Shown: in pieces, positions 50,501 to 64,000 of the stretch
Numbering within the stretch: the first letter of the stretch is position 1
Layout of the letters: every line of letters starts with the position of its first letter
From: Odiellus spinosus
Lineage: Eukaryota > Arthropoda > Arachnida > Opiliones > Phalangiidae
Assembly (NCBI GenBank): GCA_963920705.1
Contig: CAWUCO010000060.1
Span: 1,178,001-1,242,000 of the forward strand
Reading direction: 5' to 3'
DNA: 64,000 bases
Notes under the pieces: generated by a model
What the model was told of the DNA's origin: nothing
What the model saw: the letters and a program-made list of their open reading frames with translations, nothing else
The model's database searches: none
Position numbers and translations under genes: made by a program

Positions 50501-53500
50501 GAAATTTGTGGATCTATACTTGGGAAATTTGTAAATCTATACTTGGGAAATTTGTGGATCTATACTTGGGAAATTTGTAAATCTATACTTGGGAAATTTG
50601 TAAATCTATACTTGGGAAATTTGTAAATCTATACTTGGGAAATTTGTAAATCTATACTTGGGAAATTTGTAAATCTATACTTGGGAAATTTGTAAATCTA
50701 TACTTGGGAAATTTGTGGATCTATACTTGGGAAATTTGTGGATCTATACTTTGGAAATTTGTAAATCTATACTTTGAAAATTTGTAAATCTATACTTGGG
50801 AAATTTGTAAATCTATACTTGGGAAATTTGTGGATCTATACTTGGGAAATTTGTGGATCTATACTTGGGAAATTTGTAAATCTATACTTGGGAAATTTGT
50901 AAATCTATACTTGGGAAATTTGTAAATCTATACTTGGGAAATTTGTAAATCTATACTTGGGAAATTTGAAAATCTATACTTGGGAAATTTGTAAATCTAT
51001 ACTTGGGAAATTTGTAAATCTATACTTGGGAAATTTTTAAATTTATACTTGAGAAATTTGTAAATCTATACTTGGGAAATTTGTAAATCTATACTTGGGA
51101 AATTTGTAAATCTATACTTGGGAAATTTGTAAATCTATACTTGGGAAATTTGTAAATCTATACTTGGGAAATTTGTAAATTTATACTTGAGAAATTTGTA
51201 AATCTATACTTGTGAAATTTGTAAAACTATACTTGGGAAATTTGTGGATCTATACTTGGGAAATTTGTGGATCTATACTTTGGAAATTTGTAAATCTATA
51301 CTTGGGAAATTTGTAAATCTATACTTGGGAAATTTGTAAATCTATACTTCGGAAATTTGTAAATCTACACTTGGGAAATTTGTAAATCTATACTTGGGAA
51401 ATTTGTAAATCTATACTTGGGAAATTTGTAAATCTATACTTGGGAAATTTGTAAATCTATACTTGGGAAATTTGTAAATCTATACTTGGGAAATTTGTAA
51501 ATTTATACTTGAGAAATTTGTAAATCTATACTTGGGAAATTTGTAAATCTATACTTGGGAAATTTGTAAATCTATACTTGTGAAATTTGTAAAACTATAC
51601 TTGGGAAATTTGTGGATCTATACTTGGGAAATTTGTGGATCTATACTTTGGAAATTTGTAAATCTATACTTGGGAAATTTGTAAATCTATACTTGGGAAA
51701 TTTGTAAATCTATACTTTGGAAATTTGTAAATCTATACTTGGGAAATTTGTAAATCTATACTTGGGAAATTTGTGTATCTATACTTGGGAAATTTGTGGA
51801 TTTATACTTGGGAAATTTGTAAATCTATACTTGGGAAATTTGTAAATCTATACTTGGGAAATTTGTAAATCTATACTTGGGAAATTTGTAAATCTATGCT
51901 TGGGAAATTTGTAAATCTATTCTTGGGAAATTTGTAAATCTGTACTTGGGAAATTTGTGGATAAATACTTGGGAAATTTGTTTATTAATACTTGGGAAAT
52001 TTGTGGATAAATACTTGGGAAATTTGTGGATAAATACTTGGGAAATTTGTGGATCTATACTTGGGAAATTTGTGGATCTATACTTGGGAAATTTGTGGAT
52101 CTATACTTGGGAAATTTGTGGATCTATACTTTGGAAATTTGTAAATCTATACTTTGGAAATTTGTAAATCTATACTTGGGAAATTTGTAAATCTATACTT
52201 GGGAAATTTGTAAATCTATACTTGGGAAATTTGTAAATCTATACTTGGGAAAATTTGTAAATCTATACTTGGAAAATTTGTAAATCTATACTTGGGAAAT
52301 TTGTGGATCTATACTTGGGAAATTTGTGGATCTATACTTTGGAAATTTGTAAATCTATACTTGGGAAATTTGTAAATCTATACTTGGGAAATTTGTAAAT
52401 CTATACTTTGGAAATTTGTAAATCTATACTTGGGAAATTTGTAAATCTATACTTGGGAAATTTGTGTATCTATACTTGGGAAATTTGTGGATTTATACTT
52501 GGGAAATTTGTAAATCTATACTTGGGAAATTTGTAAATCTATACTTGGGAAATTTGTAAATCTATACTTGGGAAATTTGTAAATCTATGCTTGGGAAATT
52601 TGTAAATCTATTCTTGGAAAATTTGTAAATCTGTACTTGGGAAATTTGTGGATAAATACTTGGGAAATTTGTTTATTAATACTTGGGAAATTTGTGGATA
52701 AATACTTGGGAAATTTGTGGATAAATACTTGGGAAATTTGTGGATCTATACTTGGGAAATTTGTGGATCTATACTTGGGAAATTTGTGGATCTATACTTG
52801 GGAAATTTGTGGATCTATACTTTGGAAATTTGTAAATCTATACTTTGGAAATTTGTAAATCTATACTTGGGAAATTTGTAAATCTATACTTGGGAAATTT
52901 GTAAATCTATACTTGGGAAATTTGTAAATCTATACTTGGGAAAATTTGTAAATCTATACTTGGAAAATTTGTAAATCTATACTTGGGAAATTTGTGGATC
53001 TATACTTGGGAAATTTGTGGATCTATACTTTGGAAATTTGTAAATCTATACTTGGGAAATTTGTGGATCTATACTTGGGAAATTTGTGGATCTATACTTT
53101 GGAAATTTGTAAATCTATACTTGGGAAATTTGTAAATCTATACTTGGGAAATTTGTAAATCTATACTTGGGAAATTTGTAAATCTATACTTGGGAAATTT
53201 GTAAATCTATACTTGGGAAATTTGAAAATCTATACTTGGGAAATTTTTAAATCTATACTTGGGAAATTTGTAAATCTATACTTGGGAAATTTGTAAATCT
53301 ATACTTGTGAAATTTGTAAAACTATACTTGGGAAATTTGTGGATCTATATTTGGGAAATTTGTGGATCTATACTTTGGAAATTTGTAAATCTATACTTGG
53401 GAAATTTGTAAATCTATACTTGGGAAATTTGTAAATCTATACTTTGGAAATTTGTAAATCTACACTTGGGAAATTTGTAAATCTATACTTGGGAAATTTG

Positions 53501-56300
53501 TAAATCTATACTTGGGAAATTTGTAAATCTATACTTGGGAAATTTGTAAATCTATACTTGGGAAATTTGTAAATCTATACTTGGGAAATTTGTAAATCTA
53601 TACTTGGGAAATTTGTAAATTTATACTTGAGAAATTTGTAAATCTATACTTGGGAAATTTGTAAATCTATACTTGGGAAATTTGTAAATCTATACTTGTG
53701 AAATTTGTAAAACTATACTTGGGAAATTTGTGGATCTATACTTGGGAAATTTGTGGATCTATACTTTGGAAATTTGTAAATCTATACTTGGGAAATTTGT
53801 AAATCTATACTTGGGAAATTTGTAAATCTATACTTTGGAAATTTGTAAATCTATACTTGGGAAATTTGTAAATCTATACTTGGGAAATTTGTGTATCTAT
53901 ACTTGGGAAATTTGTGGATTTATACTTGGGAAATTTGTAAATCTATACTTGGGAAATTTGTAAATCTATACTTGGGAAATTTGTAAATCTATACTTGGGA
54001 AATTTGTGGATTTATACTTGGGAAATTTGTAAATCTATACTTGGGAAATTTGTAAATCTATACTTGGGAAATTTGTAAATCTATACTTGGGAAATTTGTA
54101 AATCTATGCTTGGGAAATTTGTAAATCTATTCTTGGGAAATTTGTAAATCTGTACTTGGGAAATTTGTGGATAAATACTTGGGAAATTTGTTTATTAATA
54201 CTTGGGAAATTTGTGGATAAATACTTGGGAAATTTGTGGATAAATACTTGGGAAATTTGTGGATCTATACTTGGGAAATTTGTGGATCTATACTTGGGAA
54301 ATTTGTGGATCTATACTTGGGAAATTTGTGGATCTATACTTTGGAAATTTGTAAATCTATACTTTGGAAATTTGTAAATCTATACTTGGGAAATTTGTAA
54401 ATCTATACTTGGGAAATTTGTAAATCTATACTTGGGAAATTTGTAAATCTATACTTGGGAAAATTTGTAAATCTATACTTGGAAAATTTGTAAATCTATA
54501 CTTGGGAAATTTGTGGATCTATACTTGGGAAATTTGTGGATCTATACTTTGGAAATTTGTAAATCTATACTTGGGAAATTTGTGGATCTATACTTGGGAA
54601 ATTTGTGGATCTATACTTTGGAAATTTGTAAATCTATACTTGGGAAATTTGTAAATCTATACTTGGGAAATTTGTAAATCTATACTTGGGAAATTTGTAA
54701 ATCTATACTTGGGAAATTTGTAAATCTATACTTGGGAAATTTGAAAATCTATACTTGGGAAATTTTTAAATCTATACTTGGGAAATTTGTAAATCTATAC
54801 TTGGGAAATTTGTAAATCTATACTTGTGAAATTTGTAAAACTATACTTGGGAAATTTGTGGATCTATATTTGGGAAATTTGTGGATCTATACTTTGGAAA
54901 TTTGTAAATCTATACTTGGGAAATTTGTAAATCTATACTTGGGAAATTTGTAAATCTATACTTGGGAAAATTTGTAAATCTATACTTGGGAAATTTGTAA
55001 ATCTATACTTGGGAAATTTGTAAATCAATACTTGTGAAATTTGTAAAACTATACTTGGGAAATTTGTAAATCTATACTTGGGAAATTTGTAAATTTATAC
55101 TTGAGAAATTTGTTAATCTATACTTGGGAAATTTGTAAATCTATACTTGGGAAATTTGTAAATCTATACTTGTGAAATTTGTAAAACTATACTTGGGAAA
55201 TTTGTGGATCTATACTTGGGAAATTTGTGGATCTATACTTTGGAAATTTGTAAATCTATACTTGGGAAATTTGTAAATCTATACTTGGGAAATTTGTAAA
55301 TCTATACTTTGGAAATTTGTAAATCTATACTTGGGAAATTTGTAAATCTATACTTGGGAAATTTGTGTATCTATACTTGGGAAATTTGTGGATTTATACT
55401 TGGGAAATTTGTAAATCTATACTTGGGAAATTTGTAAATCTATACTTGGGAAATTTGTAAATCTATACTTGGGAAATTTGTAAATCTATGCTTGGGAAAT
55501 TTGTAAATCTATTCTTGGGAAATTTGTAAATCTATACTTGGGAAATTTGTGGATAAATACTTGGGAAATTTGTTTATTAATACTTGGGAAATTTGTGGAT
55601 AAATACTTGGGAAATTTGTGGATAAATACTTGGGAAATTTGTGGATCTATACTTGGGAAATTTGTGGATCTATACTTGGGAAATATGTGGATCTATACTT
55701 GGGAAATTTGTGGATCTATACTTTGGAAATTTGTAAATCTATACTTTGGAAATTTGTAAATCTATACTTGGGAAATTTGTAAATCTATACTTGGGAAATT
55801 TGTAAATCTATACTTGGGAAATTTGTAAATCTATACTTGGGAAAATTTGTAAATCTATACTTGGAAAATTTGTAAATCTATACTTGGGAAATTTGTGGAT
55901 CTATACTTGGGAAATTTGTGGATCTATACTTTGGAAATTTGTAAATCTATACTTGGGAAATTTGTGGATCTATACTTGGAAAATTTGTGGATCTATACTT
56001 TGGAAATTTGTAAATCTATACTTGGGAAATTTGTAAATCTATACTTGGGAAATTTGTAAATCTATACTTGGGAAATTTGTGGATCTATACTTGGGAAATT
56101 TGTGGATCTATACTTGGGAAATTTGTGGATCTATACTTGGGAAATTTGTAAATCTATACTTGGGAAATTTGTAAATCTATACTTGGGAAATTTGTAAATC
56201 TATACTTGGGAAATTTGTAAATCTATACTTGGGAAATTTGTAAATCTATACTTGGGAAATTTGTAAATCTATACTTGGGAAATTTGTAAATCTATACTTG
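47545..56300. repeat. Nested higher-order repeats of 691 bp and about 4.4 kb
   Basis: The block with ATCTGTAC, GGATAAATAC, TTTATTAATAC recurs at 47551 and 48242 (offset 691, about 30 monomers) and again at 51946 and 52637 (offset 691). The two pairs lie 4,395 bp apart. Rare variants inside (CTATATTTGGG at 48973 and 53343, CTACACTTGG at 49088 and 53460) are 4,370-4,372 bp apart, so one monomer was gained or lost. Further copies start at 54156 and 55538 (1,382 = 2 x 691). Confidence 0.82.
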
Positions 56301-56839
56301 GGAAATTTTTAAATTTATACTTGAGAAATTTGTAAATCTATACTTGGGAAATTTGTAAATCTATACTTGGGAAATTTGTAAAACTATACTTGGGAAATTT
56401 GTGGATCTATACTTTGGAAATTTGTAAATCTATACTTGGGAAATTTGTGGATCTATACTTTGGAAATTTGTAAATCTATACTTGGGAAATTTGTAAATCT
56501 ATACTTGGGAAATTTGTGGATCTATACTTTGGAAATTTGTAAATCTATACTTGGGAAATTTGTAAATCTATACTTTGGAAATTTGTAAATCTATACTTGG
56601 GAAATTTGTAAATCTATACTTGGGAAATTTGTAAATCTATACTTGGAAAATTTGTAAATCTATACTTGGGAAATTTGTGGATCTATACTTGGGAAATTTG
56701 TGGATCTATACTTGGGAAATTTTTGGATCTATACTTGGGAAATTTGTGGATCTATACTTGGGAAATTTGTAAATCTATACTTGGGAAATTTGTAAATCTA
56801 TACTTGGGAAATTTGTAAATCTATACTTGGGAAATTTGT

Positions 56840-58734
56840 AAATCTATGCTTGGGAAATTTGTAAATCTATACTTGGGAAATTTGTAAATCTATACTTGGG
56901 AAATTTGTGGATAAATACTTGGGAAATTTGTTTATAAATACTTGGGAAATTTGTGGATCTATACTTGGGAAATTTTTGGATCTATACTTGGGAAATTTGT
57001 GGATCTATACTTGGGAAATTTGTAAATCTATACTTGGGAAATTTGTAAATCTATACTTGGGAAATTTTTAAATTTATACTTGAGAAATTTGTAAATCTAT
57101 ACTTGAGAAATTTGTAAATATATACTTGGGAAATTTGTAAATCTATACTTGTGAAATTTGTAAAACTATACTTGGGAAATTTGTTTATCTATACTTGGGA
57201 AATTTGTGGATCTATACTTTGGAAATTTGTGGATCTATACTTGGGAAATTTGTGGATCTATACTTGGGAAATTTGTAAATCTATACTTGGGAAAATTTGT
57301 AAATCTATACTTGGGAAATTTGTAAATCTATACTTGGGAAATTTTTAAATCTATACTTGGGAAATTTGTGGATCTATACTTGGGAAATTTGTGGATCTAT
57401 ACTTTGGAAATTTGTAAATCTATACTTGGGAAATTTGTAAATCTATACTTGGGAAATTTTTAAATCTATACTTGGGAAATTTGTGGATCTATACTTGGGA
57501 AATTTGTGGATCTATACTTTGGAAATTTGTAAATCTATACTTGGGAAATTTGTGGATCTATACTTGGGAAATTTGTGGATCTATACTTTGGAAATTTGTA
57601 AATCTATACTTGGGAAATTTGTAAATCTATACTTGGGAAATTTTTAAATTTATACTTGGGAAATTTTTAAATTTATACTTGAGAAATTTGTTAATCTATA
57701 CTTGGGAAATTTGTGGATCTATACTTGGGAAATTTGTGGATCTATACTTTGGAAATTTGTAAATCTATACTTGGGAAATTTGTAAATCTATGCTTGGGAA
57801 ATTTGTAAATCTATACTTGGGAAATTTGTAAATCTATACTTGGGAAATTTGTGGATAAATACTTGGGAAATTTGTTTATAAATACTTGGGAAATTTGTGG
57901 ATCTATACTTGGGAAATTTTTGGATCTATACTTGGGAAATTTGTGGATCTATACTTGGGAAATTTGTAAATCTATACTTGGGAAATTTGTAAATCTATAC
58001 TTGGGAAATTTTTAAATTTATACTTGAGAAATTTGTAAATCTATACTTGAGAAATTTGTAAATATATACTTGGGAAATTTGTAAATCTATACTTGTGAAA
58101 TTTGTAAAACTATACTTGGGAAATTTGTTTATCTATACTTGGGAAATTTGTGGATCTATACTTTGGAAATTTGTGGATCTATACTTGGGAAATTTGTGGA
58201 TCTATACTTGGGAAATTTGTAAATCTATACTTGGGAAAATTTGTAAATCTATACTTGGGAAATTTGTAAATCTATACTTGGGAAATTTTTAAATCTATAC
58301 TTGGGAAATTTGTGGATCTATACTTGGGAAATTTGTGGATCTATACTTTGGAAATTTGTAAATCTATACTTGGGAAATTTGTAAATCTATACTTGGGAAA
58401 TTTTTAAATCTATACTTGGGAAATTTGTGGATCTATACTTGGGAAATTTGTGGATCTATACTTTGGAAATTTGTAAATCTATACTTGGGAAATTTGTGGA
58501 TCTATACTTGGGAAATTTGTGGATCTATACTTTGGAAATTTGTAAATCTATACTTGGGAAATTTGTAAATCTATACTTGGGAAATTTTTAAATTTATACT
58601 TGGGAAATTTTTAAATTTATACTTGAGAAATTTGTTAATCTATACTTGGGAAATTTGTGGATCTATACTTGGGAAATTTGTGGATCTATACTTTGGAAAT
58701 TTGTAAATCTATACTTGGGAAATTTGTAAATCTA
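56840..58734. repeat. Tandem 944-bp higher-order repeat
   Basis: Sequence from about 56840 to 57790 recurs at 57784 to 58734 with offset 944, including CTATGCTTGG (56844/57788), TTTATAAATAC and GTAAATATATAC. The copies look identical by eye, which implies recent duplication. Confidence 0.83.
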
Positions 58735-58899
58735 TACTTGGGAAATTTGTAAATCTATACTTGGGAAATTTGTAAATCTATACTTGGGAAATTTGTAAAT
58801 CTATACTTGGGAAATTTGTAAATCTATACTTGGGAAATTTGTAAATCTATACTTGGGAAATTTGTAAATCTATACTTGGGAAATTTTTAAATTTATACT

Positions 58900-61800
58900 T
58901 GAGAAATTTGTAAATCTATACTTGGGAAATTTGTAAATCTATACTTGTGAAATTTGTAAAACTATACTTGGGAAATTTGTTTATCTATACTTGGGAAATT
59001 TGTGGATCTATACTTTGGAAATTTGTAAATCTATACTTGGGAAATTTGTGGATCTATACTTGGGAAATTTGTAAATCTATACTTGGGAAAATTTGTAAAT
59101 CTATACTTGGGAAATTTGTAAATCTATACTTGGGAAATTTTTAAATCTATACTTGGGAAATTTGTGGATCTATACTTGGGAAATTTGTGGATCTATACTT
59201 TGGAAATTTGTAAATCTATACTTGGGAAATTTTTAAATCTATACTTGGGAAATTTGTGGATCTATACTTGGGAAATTTGTGGATCTATACTTTGGAAATT
59301 TGTAAATCTATACTTGGGAAATTTGTGGATCTATACTTGGGAAATTTGTGGATCTATACTTTGGAAATTTGTAAATCTATACTCTGGAAATTTGTAAATC
59401 TATACTTGGGAAATTTGTAAATCTATACTTGGGAAATTTGTAAATCTATACTTGGGAAATTTGTAAATCTATACTTGGGAAATTTGTAAATCTATACTTG
59501 GGAAATTTGTAAATCTATACTTGGGAAATTTGTAAATCTATACTTGGGAAATTTTTAAATTTATACTTGAGAAATTTGTAAATCTATACTTGGGAAATTT
59601 GTGGATCTATACTTGGGAAATTTGTGGATCTATACTTTGGAAATTTGTAAATCTATACTTGGGAAATTTGTAAATCTATACTTGGGAAATTTGTAAATCT
59701 ATACTTGGGAAATTTGTAAATCTATACTTGGGAAATTTGTAAATCTATACTTGGGAAATTTGTAAATCTATACTTGGGAAATTTGTAAATCTATACTTGG
59801 GAAATTTGTATATCTATACTTGGGAAATTTTTAAATTTATACTTGAGAAATTTGTAAATTTATACTTGAGAAATTTGTAAATCTATACTTGGGAAATTTG
59901 TAAATCTATACTTGTGAAATTTGTAAAACTATACTTGGGAAATTTGTGGATCTATACTTGGGAAATTTGTGGATCTATACTTTGGAAATTTGTAAATCTA
60001 TACTTGGGAAATTTGTGGATCTATACTTGGGAAATTTGTAAATCTATACTTGGGAAAATTTGTAAATCTATACTTGGGAAATTTGTAAATCTATACTTGG
60101 GAAATTTTTAAATCTATACTTGGGAAATTTGTGGATCTATACTTGGGAAATTTGTGGATCTATACTTTGGAAATTTGTAAATCTATACTTGGGAAATTTG
60201 TAAATCTATACTTGGGAAATTTGTAAATCTATACTTGGGAAATTTGTAAATCTATACTTGGGAAATTTGTGGATCTATACTTGGGAAATTAATGGATCTA
60301 TACTTGGGAAATTTGTGGATCTATACTTTGGAAATTTGTAAATCTATACTTTGGAAATTTGTAAATCTATACTTGGGAAATTTGTAAATCTATACTTGGG
60401 AAATTTGTAAATCTATACTTTGGAAATTTGTAAATCTATACTTGGGAAATTTGTAAATCTATACTTGGGAAATTTGTGTATCTATACTTGGGAAATTTGT
60501 GGATTTATACTTGGGAAATTTGTAAATCTATACTTGGGAAATTTGTAAATCTATACTTGGGAAATTTGTAAATCTATACTTGGGAAATTTGTAAATCTAT
60601 GCTTGGGAAATTTGTAAATCTATTCTTGGGAAATTTGTAAATCTGTACTTGGGAAATTTGTGGATAAATACTTGGGAAATTTGTTTATTAATACTTGGGA
60701 AATTTGTGGATAAATACTTGGGAAATTTGTGGATAAATACTTGGGAAATTTGTGGATCTATACTTGGGAAATTTGTGGATCTATACTTGGGAAATTTGTG
60801 GATCTATACTTGGGAAATTTGTGGATCTATACTTTGGAAATTTGTAAATCTATACTTTGGAAATTTGTAAATCTATACTTGGGAAATTTGTAAATCTATA
60901 CTTGGGAAATTTGTAAATCTATACTTGGGAAATTTGTAAATCTATACTTGGGAAAATTTGTAAATCTATACTTGGGAAATTTGTGGATCTATACTTGGGA
61001 AATTTGTGGATCTATACTTTGGAAATTTGTAAATCTATACTTGGGAAATTTGTGGATCTATACTTGGGAAATTTGTGGATCTATACTTTGGAAATTTGTA
61101 AATCTATACTTGGGAAATTTGTGGATCTATACTTGGGAAATTTGTAAATCTATACTTGGGAAAATTTGTAAATCTATACTTGGGAAATTTGTAAATCTAT
61201 ACTTGGGAAATTTTTAAATCTATACTTGGGAAATTTGTGGATCTATACTTGGGAAATTTGTGGATCTATACTTTGGAAATTTGTAAATCTATACTTGGGA
61301 AATTTGTAAATCTATACTTGGGAAATTTTTAAATCTATACTTGGGAAATTTGTGGATCTATACTTGGGAAATTTGTGGATCTATACTTTGGAAATTTGTA
61401 AATCTATACTTGGGAAATTTGTGGATCTATACTTGGGAAATTTGTGGATCTATACTTTGGAAATTTGTAAATCTATACTTGGGAAATTTGTAAATCTATA
61501 CTTGGGAAATTTTTAAATTTATACTTGGGAAATTTTTAAATTTATACTTGAGAAATTTGTTAATCTATACTTGGGAAATTTGTGGATCTATACTTGGGAA
61601 ATTTGTGGATCTATACTTTGGAAATTTGTAAATCTATACTTGGGAAATTTGTAAATCTATACTTGGGAAATTTGTAAATCTATACTTGGGAAATTTGTAA
61701 ATCTATACTTGGGAAATTTGTAAATCTATACTTGGGAAATTTGTAAATCTATACTTGGGAAATTTGTAAATCTATACTTGGGAAATTTGTAAATCTATAC

Positions 61801-64000
61801 TTGGGAAATTTTTAAATTTATACTTGAGAAATTTGTAAATCTATACTTGGGAAATTTGTAAATCTATACTTGTGAAATTTGTAAAACTATACTTGGGAAA
61901 TTTGTTTATCTATACTTGGGAAATTTGTGGATCTATACTTTGGAAATTTGTAAATCTATACTTGGGAAATTTGTGGATCTATACTTGGGAAATTTGTAAA
62001 TCTATACTTGGGAAAATTTGTAAATCTATACTTGGGAAATTTGTAAATCTATACTTGGGAAATTTTTAAATCTATACTTGGGAAATTTGTGGATCTATAC
62101 TTGGGAAATTTGTGGATCTATACTTTGGAAATTTGTAAATCTATACTTGGGAAATTTGTAAATCTATACTTGGGAAATTTTTAAATCTATACTTGGGAAA
62201 TTTGTGGATCTATACTTGGGAAATTTGTGGATCTATACTTTGGAAATTTGTAAATCTATACTTGGGAAATTTGTGGATCTATACTTGGGAAATTTGTGGA
62301 TCTATACTTTGGAAATTTGTAAATCTATACTCTGGAAATTTGTAAATCTATACTTGGGAAATTTGTAAATCTATACTTGGGAAATTTGTAAATCTATACT
62401 TGGGAAATTTGTAAATCTATACTTGGGAAATTTGTAAATCTATACTTGGGAAATTTGTAAATCTATACTTGGGAAATTTGTAAATCTATACTTGGGAAAT
62501 TTTTAAATTTATACTTGAGAAATTTGTAAATCTATACTTGGGAAATTTGTGGATCTATACTTGGGAAATTTGTGGATCTATACTTTGGAAATTTGTAAAT
62601 CTATACTTGGGAAATTTGTAAATCTATACTTGGGAAATTTGTAAATCTATACTTGGGAAATTTGTAAATCTATACTTGGGAAATTTGTAAATCTATACTT
62701 GGGAAATTTGTAAATCTATACTTGGGAAATTTGTAAATCTATACTTGGGAAATTTGTAAATCTATACTTGGGAAATTTGTATATCTATACTTGGGAAATT
62801 TTTAAATTTATACTTGAGAAATTTGTAAATTTATACTTGAGAAATTTGTAAATCTATACTTGGGAAATTTGTAAATCTATACTTGTGAAATTTGTAAAAC
62901 TATACTTGGGAAATTTGTGGATCTATACTTGGGAAATTTGTGGATCTATACTTTGGAAATTTGTAAATCTATACTTGGGAAATTTGTGGATCTATACTTG
63001 GGAAATTTGTAAATCTATACTTGGGAAAATTTGTAAATCTATACTTGGGAAATTTGTAAATCTATACTTGGGAAATTTTTAAATCTATACTTGGGAAATT
63101 TGTGGATCTATACTTGGGAAATTTGTGGATCTATACTTTGGAAATTTGTAAATCTATACTTGGGAAATTTGTAAATCTATACTTGGGAAATTTGTAAATC
63201 TATACTTGGGAAATTTGTAAATCTATACTTGGGAAATTTGTGGATCTATACTTGGGAAATTAATGGATCTATACTTGGGAAATTTGTGGATCTATACTTT
63301 GGAAATTTGTAAATCTATACTTTGGAAATTTGTAAATCTATACTTGGGAAATTTGTAAATCTATACTTGGGAAATTTGTAAATCTATACTTGGGAAATTT
63401 GTAAATCTATACTTGGGAAATTTGTGGATCTATACTTGGGAAATTTGTGGATCTATACTTTGGAAATTTGTAAATCTATACTTGGGAAATTTGTGGATCT
63501 ATACTTGGGAAATTTGTAAATCTATACTTGGGAAAATTTGTAAATCTATACTTGGGAAATTTGTAAATCTATACTTGGGAAATTTTTAAATCTATACTTG
63601 GGAAATTTGTGGATCTATACTTGGGAAATTTGTGGATCTATACTTTGGAAATTTGTAAATCTATACTTGGGAAATTTGTAAATCTATACTTGGGAAATTT
63701 GTAAATCTATACTTTGGAAATTTGTAAATCTATACTTGGGAAATTTGTAAATCTATACTTGGGAAATTTGTAAATCTATACTTGGGAAATTTGTGGATCT
63801 ATACTTGGGAAATTAATGGATCTATACTTGGGAAATTTGTGGATCTATACTTTGGAAATTTGTAAATCTATACTTTGGAAATTTGTAAATCTATACTTGG
63901 GAAATTTGTAAATCTATACTTGGGAAATTTGTAAATCTATACTTGGGAAATTTGTAAATCTATACTTGGGAAATTTGTGGATCTATACTTGGGAAATTTG
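58900..64000. repeat. Higher-order repeat of about 2.93-2.97 kb at the distal end
   Basis: The TTGTGAAATTTGTAAAAC-led blocks at 58947 and 61872 are 2,925 bp apart, and those at 59914 and 62885 are 2,971 bp apart. The rare GGGAAATTAATGG variant at 60290 and 63261 also has offset 2,971. The 46-bp difference is two monomers. Confidence 0.78.

Larger units (their letters stand above)
32481..64000. repeat. 23-bp satellite array, right flank
   Basis: The same monomer and orientation as the left array, running off the window end. The variant spectrum partly differs: TTTATTAATAC, GGATATATAC, ATCTGTAC, TCTATTCTTGG, CTACACTTGG and GTGGATTTATAC appear only here, while TTGGGGAATTT, common on the left, was not seen. 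No genes, RNAs or other insertions are visible. Short reading frames repeating NLYLGNLWIYTWEICKSILG are translation artefacts of the repeat. Confidence 0.98.

Noticed and set aside
929-63082. Many short open frames encoding NLYLGNLWIYTWEICKSILG-type peptides
   Set aside because: They are three-frame translations of the 23-bp satellite (69 bp = 23 residues). They end wherever a GTAAAT monomer falls in the TAA frame, and start at chance ATG or GTGAAATG contexts. No sign of coding selection.

Overview
The window looks like nuclear heterochromatin from an animal, most likely an invertebrate; the lineage cannot be fixed from sequence alone. About 50 of the 64 kb is a single AT-rich satellite with a 23-bp monomer, and it carries no genes. 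One 14-kb mobile element is inserted in it. A short spliceosomal-type intron, C2H2 zinc fingers and AATAAA signals indicate a eukaryotic nuclear locus.

Layout: 1-18485 satellite array (about 800 monomers); 18486-32480 a Polinton/Maverick-type element flanked by a perfect 6-bp target-site duplication (TTTGTG); 32481-64000 the same satellite (about 1,370 monomers). Removing the element and one TSD copy restores a monomer order found many times elsewhere in the array, so this is a clean insertion into pre-existing satellite.

The element is a giant palindrome. Each arm carries, from the outside in: a terminus starting AGTAGTAGG with two small GC-rich hairpins, about 1 kb of non-coding subterminal DNA, one gene for a protein-primed-type family B DNA polymerase (transcribed outward), about 480 bp of upstream DNA with duplicated motifs, and half of a 78-bp-stem hairpin centred near 26705. 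By coordinate arithmetic the arms differ in length by only three events: a 2,803-bp CACTG-ended DNA transposon inserted in the left arm (19617-22419), a 2-bp deletion in the left polymerase gene, and 359 bp present only in the right arm next to the central hairpin. No integrase, packaging ATPase, protease or capsid gene is visible, so the element looks like a polymerase-only, presumably non-autonomous derivative.

The right polymerase gene (27643-31487) is intact. Two exons around a 65-bp intron give about 1,259 aa, with N-terminal C2H2 fingers, an endonuclease VII-like zinc module, exonuclease motifs (Exo II has Asn where Asp is expected) and complete polymerase motifs. The left copy is a pseudogene (frameshift plus transposon insertion) although both copies differ at only about nine residues over the first 1,099 codons of exon 2. 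The most interesting idea here is that a polymerase carrying a Holliday-junction-resolvase-like module is encoded by, and may have generated, a fully palindromic replicon.
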